Below, piece by piece: positions 30,786 to 44,400 of a DNA stretch of 64,000 nucleotides. A program made the position numbers and the translations under genes. Below the pieces are notes generated by a model. The model was not told the DNA's origin. It saw only the letters and a program-made list of their open reading frames with translations, and ran no database searches. Positions within the stretch are counted from its first letter, which is position 1. Each line of letters begins with the position of its first letter. The DNA comes from Rotaria socialis (lineage: Eukaryota; Rotifera; Eurotatoria; Philodinida; Philodinidae): positions 1 through 64,000 of the forward strand of contig CAJNYU010004089.1 of NCBI GenBank assembly GCA_905331475.1. Reading direction: 5' to 3'.

Positions 30786-33700
30786 ATTATTTCAGTTTCT
30801 TTTTTTGTATGACACATTGTTTTCGCACATAAAGTACCATGAAACAAATTATTCGAACGCAAACAAGAAGCACTAAGATATAAATAGAAATAGAAACACT
30901 CTTGTGACAGTTAGAACAATAATCGAGAGTGGTGTTGATTTTCTTCCTTATTTTAGCAAACATTGACGGTGAGGCCATGGATTTGATTGAGAAATGATCA
31001 GTCACATCTACGAAAATATACGCATCGCATGCTCACATTCACACAGGATTTTGAGGTCTATAAAGTTTGCGTGACATGCTTATCGTTCATGTTTCTTAGA
31101 GAAAGGAGCATGCTATGGTATTTATGTTAGTTCGTGTAATCTTTTAGAATAAATGATTGTTTAAATAGAATGTTTTTTCATAGTAATTTTCGTCAATTTT
31201 TCATGTTGATTTGAAAGAAATCCCAAAAGATCAAACAACAGAATTTATGACATACAATATACTGCATCGATTGCAGAGATGGGCAAGTCAAGTCAAAAAA
31301 TGACTTCACCTGATGATTTTTTGAATGAATTATGACTCAAATTGACTTGACTTGAAAGCAGACTTGACTTGACTTGAAAATATTTTGAACTACTCATGAC
31401 TTGACTTGACTTGACTTGGAATTTTCTTTGGCTTAGCTATGACTTGACTTGAAATTTTCAGAAACTGACTTGACTTGACTTGAGTCGAAAAAACGCTGAC
31501 TTGCCCATCTCTGATCGATTGATAGTTAGCAACGTATATCGTCGTTTAATTCCATATAGCAATAAGTGCATCCAGTCGTGAGACCATCAATAGACGAATG
31601 ATATTTATATTTTTTTCGGTAAGCATTTATTTATATTTTTGAAGGAGTCATACCTTTGATACAGTGTGCTGCATTGTTTACTCCGGACTCTTTCTTATTG
31701 GTTTCATTGCATTGAGTTTCATCCTAGACTTGAATAGACTCTCAATTTACTCAGTAGAGAACTTCACTGATATCTCGTTTACAAAATAGCAGCATAACTT
31801 AGAAAAAGGGTTTTCAAGAAAATTTACTATCAACTTTTAACTATTTGTCGATTTGTATCTTGATAAAAGAATAGGGAGTACCTACTATCGTAATTTAGCC
31901 ATTAGGAACAGCTTATAGTTTGGATTTAAGAGTGAAATTTTCATTCTACTTTGCTTTAATTCTGATATAGCTAGAATTTGTGTTCATGTGAATTTATAGT
32001 TTTTGAAATTTTAACAACTGAGCACTGGTAACAAAGATCGTTCTAAAATTTCCAAACCTTCTTATTCAGTTGATGAAATTTATGACAAACTGATATCAAT
32101 ACAGAATTTTCGGGTACAAGATTTGATTTATGACTTGAAAAAAAGCAACTGCGAAATGTTTTCATATATAGAATACTCTTGGATATGTGTGGAGTCAATG
32201 GCGTGCATCTAGTTTTAAATTGGTATGAAAAAAGATCTTCTATGCATTCATTCATCCACACTCATAGACTTACCAAACTTTAGAAAGCACCATATGAAAG
32301 AAAATTACTATCTTTTTCTTCAATAATTAGATATGAATATCGATAAGAAGTTGTTTTTTTTCTGTATAATTATGATCAATCATAATTATATGTGAGTTGA
32401 TTTAGTAGACAATAATGTTCTTTTGAAATGATCTGAAGTATGGTTAAACATGCCCGCTGAGTAATCAACCGATTCTCTAGTTGATCTTCGTATATTTTAT
32501 GTTTGGCTCAAAAAATTTAGGGTAGGTAAAAACGTTTTTGTAAGTGATTGTTGAATAAAACGAAATATGACAAATTCTGACAGTAGAATAACTTCCGTCT
32601 CTGATGAACATCTGTGTTAGGACTCATTCACTCTTGTTTGTAGTGGTACTAGTTCTGAAATTTATGCTGCTTTTGTATCCATATCATACGCGACATGACT
32701 TTCATTCATATAAATAAATTGTCTGCATTACTAACATTGACGTACCTCTGGCTAGCTCTTCAACTTGTATTCGACTTTTTTCAGCTATTATGATATGAAA
32801 GCGCTGCTCGCGATTGATCATGATCGTTGATCTGTGAACTAATGTTAATCATATTGATATAGTTCACTGATGATTGATAAATATATGCAGAAATACTGAA
32901 ACTATATTTTAAGCAAATATCGCATTTAAAATTAATATCAATCATATAAGGTGAATTTTCATCCTTTGTACTTATTTCTTTAATAAAAACATGAAGAAAC
33001 CATAGAGAATTAATTTCTGTACACAAGTTCATAGTTCTGAATGCGATAAACACGATACATTCAATAATAAAAACAATTCATAACAAGTTTCATCATTCTA
33101 CTGCTGTATGCTGCAACATCTACATCAGCTTTTGTCACTAATTGATTGACAGCAAGACTTGTTTCTAGTAATGTTTCTTTTTCAATATTTGGTTGTCAAA
33201 GGTGGATGAAATTCCGGCAACATTAAAAGTGTACATAAGTTTATAAAAATACATGTAAGTTGACGACTTGTTACTATTTACTTTATCTGGTTTGAAGTTA
33301 GGTGCGTCATCAAGAACAAACAATAAAGAAAAGTGCTTCAATATTATTAGTGAAGTATTTCGACTATTAATACCATAGTAGTTTGCAGTTTTTTTTCGCA
33401 GGAGCAATTGTGTTTCGTTATGGATTCAAATGACGTCGTATTGACGTTTTTATTTAGATTGATTAAAAAACAAATCACAGTGACACTATGCATAGCAACC
33501 ACTGCACCTCATTATTATTTATAAATTGACTTTAAATTTAATCATATTGATGTATATATACATATTTATACAGTACATATTTTCATTCGTAACTTTTTAC
33601 AGATGTTTTTTATAGTAAAACTTTACAAGTGAGATAGACCAACGATATTTGAAATTATTTGTTGATGTAATACAACCAAATCTATCATGGAACGACATCT

Positions 33701-36700
33701 ATTATTAAATAGATGTATTAGACGCATGAGTCTCTGATAAGTGTATCTCTTTTTTTATCTCTTTTTTCCTTTTTCTCCTCTTTACAAATATCGTTGGTGA
33801 TAGATGAACATTTATACAAACAAGGTACATGTGTTTGCCTGCTTAGTCTGGGTTTGCTAGAGTCAAATAGTTGGTTCGTGTTTGTTTTCTCTGTACTAAT
33901 AGAACATTACTTCTTCGTATTATTTTTTCTTCGTCGTCTCGTCACATTTTCTTTTTCATTTCATAATCATTACAATACTAGAATATCAATTTAAAAATAA
34001 TTAGACAGTGCCGTTTTATTTTTTCATCATAATGCTTCAATACATAAATTACCATTCAAGCGCGATTCGATTGATTTTCTATTAGCATCTTTTCATAAAT
34101 TGAGAAGTACGAACAGTCATCTCCTTTTTGAAAGCAGCGAAAATAACAACATTTATTATGCACTCAAACTTTCATGATTTTTTAATGATTACAGTTATAA
34201 AATGACTTCTCAATTAACGATCATAATAGTAGCATCATTAAATGCGAGTTTTGATAGTAAATTTATTTTATGTATACTTTTCTTACATATGATTAGAAAT
34301 CAAAATTTAAAATGTCAATCGTTATCTGTTTTAAACATGCATAAAACTCAGAGGCCATACATGACCAGTAAGTTTTTATCTACTGAGTTCTAGTCGAAAA
34401 AAGAAATAAAGAAATTCAGTTCTCTCTCTCTCTCGCTCGTTCCTTGATTAATAGCAATATGATCTTCAACTACTTGCGATTATGAACGAATTCAGCAGTG
34501 TCAATGACATTTTTATACTTCGAGTTTAGGTTTGAAGGACTTGTGAAGGAGCATACTAAACATACCGATGAAATGCGTCGGCATTGAGACAGAAATTACA
34601 CATGACAAATATCTAATAAAGGTATGTTTCATCTAGCCAGTGAAGTGTAGCGAATAGTCATAGAGCAAATATCTATCGAAGATGGTGACATTTTTAATAT
34701 TCTACATGAAACGAGTACAAGTTTCGTTGAGGAGTTGCACATTTTTCGCCGTGCGTAACAAGATATGCAGTGTATTTTCCAATTGTCTTCTTAATGAAAT
34801 ATGATCCAATTTTTAAAAAGTCTTTTCTCATTTGTCAAAGACTTAGTATGATAAACTAAATGGGATAGATATATGTTCAGATTCTTATTCGGAAATATAA
34901 AATATATGTGGTACATGATATGACTAAAACTGTTTAAGATACATCATTGTGTTATTTTCTAATTTAGTTAAATAATTAGAATAAGCTCGTAACGATTTTA
35001 TTCATGCTTTTGAAAGATGAAGATAACAATTGGACAAGAGAATAAAACGGAATTATGTGAATAAATACCATTGTAAGAGTTCTTAACTAGGAGAAAAGAG
35101 TGAAGGAAATTATCTTTGTTTTTTTTTAATCGTTACTAGCGATTCATTCATTCATTCGTTATGCAATCAAGTAGCATTGCCTATGATAGCCTCTAATACT
35201 GTCTAGCGACGTCATACACGGTACAACTAAAGGGAAAGGTAAATACTTTTTGTAACTTGGAAGAAAATTCTACTGTAAACTACAGGCTATACTCTAGCAG
35301 TAGAAATCAAATGGAAAGTATTTTGCCATTAAACAATAGTTTGAATTTTCTTCAAATGTAAAAACTGTCGTAAAATCTTCTTGATTTTTTAAATAAACTT
35401 TTCGTCATACCGTCTCCATCACCGAGTTTTTGATAGTTTTATAGGGATTTATCACCACATTAGGTAAGTAGTTAATATAATTGTTTAATATGAAATAGTT
35501 TACTTGATTAATTAAGAAATGAATAAGATAACGTTGTAGTCTGTCGCTGAAAGAATTTTAATGACTAAAAAAGTTCACATGTCTCATAATGTCATGTTCA
35601 TGTCCTCATGACTGATATTATGCTTCCTGCAATTTATTGTTCTTTCGCTGCAAAAAAAAATGTGCATGCTAAGTCAGAGGCGAACAAGACCGAAAAAAAA
35701 GCGATAAAATTACCGAACTTGAGACGTTAGAGACTTTTCGTTTAGTAATTAACTAAATATATGAAAAAATAACATTGATATTTGATTCTAGTTGCGAAAA
35801 TTCTTTCGTCAATAGAATAAAGAAGTAGGATTTGTCGCTGAAACAAAAAATATTCCCAAAGCTAAGATGAAGTAACTTCCATTTTTAAGTCACGAATTCG
35901 ATCAAATAGATTCATGCATTATACAGGTAGAAAAGAGAAAAAATATTTTGATACTGACTAATCATAAATAAATCATAAAATTTGCATCAGAAGCCGTACA
36001 TTTTATTGCTTCTATCGTAATATTCCTTTTCTTTTGAATTCCCAAATCTCCCTTAGCTCACATAGAGTATGTTCAATGCATTGAATGTTTTCCTATGTAT
36101 TCATATTAAACCACGGTAGTATCATTATTATTTTTTCTGCTCGTTGATTGACAGTAATTAGCTATTTCGCAATTTGTCGAAAAAGAATTCACTCGACAAG
36201 AAAACCTTCACTAAACATAACACATATATGAGACACACTAAGTCTCTGAATAATTCTCAACTGATATATTGCTTTCGAGAAATTTTAGCTAGAAACGCAA
36301 TTTGTTTTTTTGTTTTTGATCAAAATTTATTGATTTCAATTGATTGCGTAAGAATTTTCGCCGATCAAAAGCAAAAATATGTAGGATTTGTTTTTTCTTT
36401 CTATTTGCATTTTGGACTCCTTCGATAAAATTAAGCCTGATTATTCGTTTTCAGCTGTTTTTTTTTGTTTTTTTCTCCAATTACCACAAGCGTCATAGCG
36501 AGACAGCAAAAAAATAGATGCAAATGGACTGAGAAAAACAAAGTAACAAGTACAGTATGTACAACGAATAACTTTTGTTTTTCTACGCAGAACGCATAAA
36601 AGAATTATACATAGAAGAAAATGTGGTGTGATTCTCATGTCATACGATGATTGGTGCTGTTATTATTTCAACAGTCGTAGATCTTTACATAAGTAGCTAT

Positions 36701-36982
36701 TGATGAATTTTCATTAAGAAAAACTTGATGAATGATGATTAATAATATTCACTGAATCTTATCAAAGAACAGAGTACTGATTATGAAAAAAAATAAAATA
36801 AAATATAATGGCATTTTCATTAGTTATAAGTAGAGAAAAAAAAGAACGAAATTGATGTCAATCAAACAAATCTATATCTTGCTAGACGTCTTTTTGTTTC
36901 TACGCCATTCATCTTCCATATATTTGATTTTTGCTTTAGTTCTCATTAAATAAAATTTAGGCATATTTTCTTTGTAGATATC
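30786..36982. other. Gene-poor region (6.2 kb)
   Basis: No ORF here has recognisable domains or plausible neighbouring exons on either strand. It contains one hAT-type MITE (31274-31513) and a short TC run near 34421-34438. The right end is the upstream region of the GRAM-domain gene. The small ORFs at 32043, 32781, 33165, 34202 and 36174 are probably chance. Confidence 0.5.
31274..31513. mobile_element. hAT-type MITE (240 bp) with perfect 8-bp target duplication
   Basis: The ends CAGAGATGGGCAAGTCA and its complement TGACTTGCCCATCTCTG form terminal inverted repeats of about 17 bp. Both sides are flanked by the identical 8-mer ATCGATTG (31266-31273 and 31514-31521). The interior is built from GACTTGACTT-type repeats on either side of short AT spacers and has no coding capacity. 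TIRs beginning CAGAG..TGGGCA with 8-bp duplications are typical of hAT elements, so this is a non-autonomous member. Confidence 0.92.
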
Positions 36983-37172
36983 ATGCCAACGGTCAGTGCT
37001 CGACGAGCATCGATAATTATTTCAACAGAAGACTCGGCTAACACGTATTCAAATGATGCATCTAGCATACGGTCTTCAACAAAAGATGACAATATATCTT
37101 TGACATCAATGGATAATATTAATAGTAAAAATGGAAGATCGAATGGAAGAAATTATCGACAAGAAAATCCTA

Positions 37173-37203
<31 letters not shown>

Positions 37204-39325
37204 GGCATCATCATCATCGACAACGGATTCTGACATGGAAAGTGAACAAGATGATCCAGTTAAAGAAGAGGAAAAAAACAAACATAAGAAAAACCGGGGA
37301 CGTTTATCAAGACGAGAAAAATATTTTCGTAAAATGTTTGCATCTGAAATACCTGATCCTATGCCAAAATTAATTGATTATTATCTTTGTGCATATCAAG
37401 GTGATATATTATTGCAAGGTAAAATGTTTATAACAGATCGGTATCTTTGCTTTTATTCGAAAATCATTAATTATGTAACAAAACATGTTTATCGTTGGGA
37501 CAATATTGAACGTATTACAAAAGAACGTGTTGCCTATATATTTCCAACAGCTATTCGACTAAAATTAAAAGACTCTGGCAAAAGAGTTATTTATGCTTCA
37601 TTTCTTTCACGGGATCTGGCCTATGATAAAATCACATCGATATGGCCACATTCTTCAAATAATAATAATTTAGCAGCTGATGATGAAAATAGAAGTTCTA
37701 GAAAGAAAACATTGAAACGTAATTCATGTGAATCCGTTCAAATATCTGAACCAGATGAAGTTTTAGAGCATTGTTTAAACGATCCAAATAGTAATCGACG
37801 ACGAGGTGGTTCGGTTTCACCACGACGAAGTGATGAAGAAAAAACACTAGTACCATTAATAAATTCATCTGTCGAAAGACCACGCACGAAATATTTGACT
37901 ATCAATCCAAAAACATCGAATCAAGCGAATGGTAATAATAATAAAAATACTCGACCTCTACGTTGTATCAAAAACGAACGAGATGAAGATAATACAACAA
38001 CAAAAAGTAAGATTTTTATTAATTCTTTTTTACTTTTTTCTCTGATCATGTATTTGATAGATACTAGATGAATATGTTTGATATTTTCATACTTTTAATT
38101 TCGTCTAGAAATTGAATTTTGAAAAGATAAGCTCTAGAGAGTTACAGATCTAAATTTAACATAGAAATATTGAAGATTTTCTCTTGTTTTTTTCCTGATA
38201 TTAGTCACTACGTTAATCCTCTGTTATGTAGGCATGTATATTAGAAGTATTATATAGCTGATAGGCCACTGATGGCAAACATATTGATTTCCGAAGCATA
38301 CCATTAATATTCGCAGTATAGTTTGTCTGAGTATGACAGACACACCGCACGTGTGAGATACGTGTGTGTTTTTGATTATTTTTGTTCTTCTATTCAAGTA
38401 CTTTTTACTGTCTACGGGCAATCTGGAAGGCAATCTTACAAACAAAAATCAAATCATATTTCGTAGCTTTGAAGTGAATCTCATACAATCCTTCTTTTAG
38501 TAAATTGATCTAGGGCGAAGAAACTATTAAAACGAATTATGTCTTTTTGAATTTTCTGACGAAACCTAGATGATTAAAGTCAATAAATGTATTTTAAAGA
38601 AGTAAATATAACTTGTCTATCATCACAATTAATATGATATCTATTGACAAACCCATAAAATATACAATGAATTATATGTTTTATAACAGTTTATCGTAGT
38701 GTATCATGCCATACAATGATTCTATTTATGATGTCTATCAGCAACAAATACGTAAATCTTTGAGTATTTTTAATATTTCAATAGAATGGTAGTAAATATA
38801 TTTTTTTTATAGAGCTAGAATAGGCTATCCATTATATTTCTATGCAACTGAATATAATATTCTTTTTAATTAATTGTCCTCTCTAATATAGGAAGTCGTA
38901 CGGTAAATAATCGATTGCAAGATAATTCGTCATCATTACAACCAAGTCAAACTATTGATCAAGCATTATCTGTACCAGAGCAACCAATATCTCATTCAAA
39001 AGCATTGCCATCCGTAGTAGTATCAAACACAAGTCCGTCGATAAGACATATAAATGATAAAGGAATTTCAACAAAAGCTTTTAATGTAGCCATTTCTTTT
39101 ATTAATCTGATTATTCAAACTTTATCATCATTGTTCCATCGTTTTCATATATATCCAACGAAAGCAACGACTTTTATTTTCATATGTATGGTACTTGTAT
39201 TCATGCATTCATTCTATTTAATCGCCTTAGCTTACCGGCTAGAAAATCGTCTACAAACATTACATAATCGGTGGCCATCATCCTTAATGAAAAATTCATT
39301 TTCATCAAATTCAAAACAATTATAG
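36983..39325 (+). CDS. GRAM domain-containing membrane protein (GRAMD2/3-like), 2 exons
   Basis: Exons 36983-38006 and 38892-39325; 1458 nt, 485 aa. A Ser/Asn-rich N-terminus with a nine-Ala run (CAG-type codon repeat near 37172-37202) leads into basic KNRGRLSRREKYFRKMF. The GRAM domain (about 113-222) contains CAYQGDILLQGKMFITDRYL and FYSKIINYVT. A disordered charged region follows, then one C-terminal membrane segment (TTFIFICMVLVFMHSFYLIA, about 434-455). GRAM plus a single C-terminal membrane anchor without a VASt/ASTER sterol domain matches GRAMD2A/GRAMD2B (GRAMD3). In animals these sit in the ER and bind plasma-membrane phosphoinositides at ER-PM contacts. An acceptor-like TTTGTAG is 5 nt before the ATG. 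The single 885-bp intron is unusually long for this window. Confidence 0.87.
37172..37202 (+). repeat. CAG/GCA triplet repeat encoding poly-Ala
   Basis: About ten GCA triplets in the first exon of the GRAM-domain gene, read in the Ala frame. The +1 frame gives poly-Gln, which explains the overlapping ORF at 37131-37373. Confidence 0.85.
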
Positions 39326-41447
39326 TAGTACAAATAAATGATTTTATCGCTTAAATATATATATATATATATCCGTCCAAATAAACATGTAGCTCCGGTT
39401 ATAGTACTCATGCGGTGATGAACCTAACCAAACCATATTTATTTTTACTTGTATAAACAATTCTTTTTATCGTAATTTTTACTCGCGGAGCGTTTATTTT
39501 ATTTGAGATTATCTACTGTTTTAATTAGTAAATAAGAGGGATTCATTCTAGACAAGATGTAATGAGTACAACGCTTATTTTATTTACTTAATTCATGAAG
39601 TCGTTTATTTGTGCTTGTGTGGGTTTTTATTTTCTGTATTGCATAGCATGAAGATTTTAAAATGAAATACTTGTGAAAGTTTATTATGAAAATACTCCAC
39701 CGATTTCCTACTATGATGCTTCAATTGATTCCAACGAGATACAACAAAAATTTTATTGAATAATCTATATGACATCGATAGACATGGTTAACGAAGTTGG
39801 AATATTTAATAAGCATATCGTTAATAAAATATGTTTCTATTTTGCTTCGTCATATGATTTATATCGTTACATCGAATTTATCCGAACGATTTTAATTTAT
39901 TTTTATAACATTGCAAAATCAAGGAAAGATCATATAGAGACATTTTAAAATTGTTTTGGTGCATCTATTTTTGTAAATGTAGAATTCCATTAAGAGAGAA
40001 ACAGTAAATAATCATGCACAGAACAAACTCACACTATAATAGCGGCGAGCACATGATGAAGTGCAATCGATGACGATGCAATTTTCAATTCAGAAAAATA
40101 TGCATCCAGTGACTGACACGTATTGATAAAAACGTTTCTCTGTAGAAACATGCAAAAGTAAACAAAACTTAGGACAGTTTATTTTTCAATGTTAAGAATA
40201 ATCAGTAGATATATCAGATTTTTTGACCAGCCTGCAATCATATATTTCGATCTAAACAAGTTGCAATATAGAATAGAAAGAGAAAAAGAACGTCAATCGT
40301 ATTATGTAAGCGAAAGGGCCAATCTAACCAAATTTATTTTTTGAATAATTGATGAATATTTAATCGATTTGCGTGTGTGGTGAAGAGTAGAAGGAGACTG
40401 GCCATTTTTTTCTTATTGAACATTTCGTTTTTCATTAACGAATAAGAGGATTTTGAGCATAAGTAACTGAGAATTTTAATTATATAAACAGATTTTTTTT
40501 GATACCTTTGAAGCAATCGATACTTTCAATATGACATAGTGTATGACTTTCATATGAAGTTAAAACTGAACGTAGAAAAAAGTATTCTCGATTGAATCGA
40601 TTATTTTGCAAGCTGATTCAGTGTTTTAGCGACAAGTTGTCTGATCGCAACGATGCACTAACCGTGTAATTTTCTAGAGAATAAAATATCAGATCTACCT
40701 GTTTCTTCCCAACTACAAACTTTATAATTGACTTTTAATTCACGGAAAACAAAATTTCATCGTTGAAAAAATGCAATCTAAATGATATTAATTGAACTCA
40801 CAAGTACAATCAATAGCGGATCGATTTGAGGAAAAAATTCCATTTTTCAAATTTGAAGTTCTTTGTTTTCAAGTTTCACTTGTATATTTTTAGAAACTAC
40901 AAACAAGCGAAGGTTACAGTAGGCATGCAAAAAAAATATAAATGTTTGATTGTTGTGGAACGACAACATGTTATTTGCACGAATTAATGTTCTTTTATAT
41001 TTTCTTTTTTTTTGCGCAAAATTCCCTCAGAGGAATATTTCAATGGCATCCAACTAGATTCATAATAATCTTGATATTATTTTTTGAAAACTCGACACAA
41101 ATTTGATAGCATTTAGAGAAAAATGGATTTCTTTCATTTAGGTATGTAAAATTACAATCTCATAAAGAAAAACAATGCAAATATTCAACTCGTATTCATG
41201 CAAATGAAATAGAATACTTCGGTGCTTTTCGGTACTTTCTGTTTCATTTAAAATAACAAACAATAATCTATTGGACAATTGTTGAATGTATTTTTTAATA
41301 TACAAATGTAATGAATATATTGAATCAAAACAAACGTAATCAGACAAAGATACGAGTGAAACTTTCGGATATATGAAGTGAACAAGCACAGGTATTCTAC
41401 TGTTACCAAATAGATATAAACAAGGAACAGAAAAAAAACACAAATTT
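39326..41447. other. Intergenic between converging genes
   Basis: 3' flanks of the GRAM gene (+) and the DUF3715 gene (-). It contains a poly(A) signal for the GRAM gene just after its stop (about 39333) and a TA run near 39355-39370. No supportable gene or RNA was seen; ORFs at 40334-40516 and 41138-41443 lack recognisable content. Confidence 0.5.
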
Positions 41448-44400
41448 TTAACTTCTGTATGGATGATGTCTGACTTGTGGTATTACATTTGATCGTTGCA
41501 CAAGTTGGGCTGGTTGTTGAGCCACAACGCCAGCAGCAGCAGCAGCAGTAGCTGTTGATTGTTGTTGTGCATTAACATTTTGATTCGATGTTGTTTTAAT
41601 CATTTGATAAGCACCAGCAGCAGTTGGTTGTCCACTAGCAGCAGTAATTTGATAAGCTATTTGCTGTTGGGATTGAGATGGATGTTGTTGAGTAGCACCA
41701 TTGTGTAGAGCAGGACCAGCTGAATACATTACTGGAGCTCCGGTAGTAGTGACTGATCCTGGTGTTGGAGCTGCTGAAGCAAGAACATAACTTTGACCAC
41801 CTGCTTGATAAATCGCTTGAGCACCGGTTGATGTATAATACATTTGTTGTGGTACAGCTTGCTGAGCAGCATATTGCATCTAAGTAGATTGAATAGCAAT
41901 TTTACTATTGAATATTTTATGTTTAATATAAAATTTGATTTTCTACCTGAGCCATTAAGTTCAGTTGTTGTTGCTGTTGAGCTGCTGCTTGCGTCATAGC
42001 AGCATAATAAATATTATTTGCATTAGCACCATTAGCAGCTTGTTGTTGTTGTTGTTGTTGTTGTTGCTGCTGCTGTTGTGGATGATATGCATGTTGGTAT
42101 TGTTGTTGTTGTTGAATAGCAGCTGCTGTAGCTGTTGCTGCGCTTTGTTTTTGTGGTGAAATAACTGTTGATGCTGGTTGCGATTGAAGTAGAGTTGGCG
42201 ATGAAACGACGGAAGCTGAGTTTGTTGCAGACCCATTTGCATTAGCTGGCTGTGGTGCACCGATGTAGTGAGCTGGTGATTGAGTCATATAAGCTAAAAT
42301 TGTTTTTTTTCCAAAGATAATCTTTTTATATTATAAATTCAATTCTTTAAAGAGACTAACCTTGTGCAGAAGCTGCATTTGTTGCTTGTAGAATCGACTG
42401 TGCCGATAATCCCTGTTGTTGTGCATAATTAACAGGCAATTGAATATATTGTGTTTGGCCTGCTTGTACAGTTGGCTGTCCAGCATATTGATAAACAATT
42501 TGTTGTGGTTGTCCGCCAACCATAGCAACTGGAAATCGTGCTGCAGCTGTTGCTGTTGGTTGACCAGCTGCATTTAAAGTAATGTATTGTTGCTGCTGCT
42601 GCTGCTGTTGTTGTTGTTGTTGCTGTTGTTGTTGTGCAAACTGTACTTGTTGTTGTATTGCTGCAGTATTTGTTGATGAACTTTGGCCAAGTAAAGCATA
42701 ACCACCACCAGCTGTACGTACCAGTGTATAACCAGCAGGAATACCATTAAGTAAACTTTGCTGTTGTTGTTGTTGTTGTTGAGCTGCAGCAGCTAATTGG
42801 GCAGCTTGTTGCTGTTGGACCATAGCTTGTAACTGAGCAGCATAAAGAGCTGATTGTTGTATGTTTTGACCTGCATGCGTTGCAAAGGCCATTGGATTCG
42901 TAGCAGCTGCTGCTTGATAACCACGAAGAGCATCTAATGAAATACCTGAAATAAACGAATATGATATTAACATATTAATGCTTGATTGGAATATATCGTA
43001 CCGCCATAGATTACTTGCCCATTAAGACCATTTCCAAGGCCAGGGGCTGCAGCATATACAACACCCGATGGTGCTCGTATTGCTCCTGCAGTTGGAACAG
43101 CACCGAGAAGACCACTTTGTCGATAAGCAGCTTGAATAGCTGTAGCTGAGTGAGCTAATGGGAGAGTTGTCGCGACAGCTGTAGCTGGTACTATACTATT
43201 TGGACTTGTCGATCCCGAAGATATTGTAGGTGGCGGTGGTGGTGGCGGCGGTGGTGGTATTGTAGAATTCAAGAAAATTTCATTATTATTTGTCAATAGC
43301 CCCGTAGATGGTGATGATGTTGCCGATCGATTACCATTAGGTATTGCCGGTGATGATGGTAGTGTTCCATTAGTGGCAGGAGCCGATGTATTATCTGATA
43401 TTGGTATGGTAGAACTGGTTTCCCAATTTGTGTTTGGGGAATGTTGTTGTTGTTGTTCTACTACTGTTGGTGGTGGTGGCTCTTCTTCATAAATATGTTC
43501 AAGAGCACGTGTAGCTGCTTCAGCTAATTGAATATTTTCTTTTAATTTATTCTGTAATAATGGATCATCAGTTTGTGCAATAACTCGTAATGTATCTGTT
43601 TCTAATATATCTGTATCTGTATCAAAATCATCAAAATTTGATGGCCATTGACTTCCTAGAATGAATAATGATTTAATCATAAAATATCAACTAAATAAAC
43701 AAACCGTCTTGAATTAGACTAACTATTGCATAAGGTAGACAATGATGAGGTCGTTTAATTGCTTCACGACCTTCAAATTCATAAAGAAATATCTAAAAAT
43801 CAGTTCATACAATTAATATTAATAGAAAACCAATTTATTATTATTATTATTATTTTACTTGTGATTGATCAAATTGTTTCTCTAGGTCATCGGTTTCTTT
43901 CGGCGTGATTACTGAACAATGGCTTGTAAATTGTGCTGTAGGTGCAATCGGTTGTAATTTAGGCCCTTTTCGCACAAGAGCTGCTGTTTGTTTTCCTTCG
44001 ACAATCTGAAAGAAAAACAAAAACATATATTAAGTAAACCGTAGAAAAGTTTTCATTCTATCATGGCAACTAACCTTGAAGACAATCATTTTAATGACGA
44101 CATTCCCTTCCCATGTTCGACGAACACTAGCGTGTCGAATACATACATCTGCATATTTACAAACATATATACCATATTTACTATGTCCTAAAACAACAAT
44201 AGAAACAAAATTATAAACTGGAAATGAAAAACTGAGTGAGACACTCATAACAAAAATAAAAACGAAACGACAATAATCATGGAACAGTTAAGTGGCAGAA
44301 GTATATAGATTCAAATCAAATAATAGAATTACTCAATTTAAAATAGAGATTTATGAAACATGCAGAAATAAAATAGAAAACTATTATTAGACATATGGAA

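Noticed and set aside
31522..36900. Several small ORFs in the gene-poor region
   Set aside because: All are 60-90 codons, without conserved motifs or splice partners, and are expected by chance in this much AT-rich DNA.
37131..37373. Poly-Gln ORF in the +1 frame of the GRAM gene
   Set aside because: Shadow of the GCA repeat; the GRAM domain lies in the Ala frame.
41965..42159. Plus-strand poly-Leu/Cys ORF
   Set aside because: It is the antisense of polyQ/Ala codons in the DUF3715 gene, whose ten exons close in frame.
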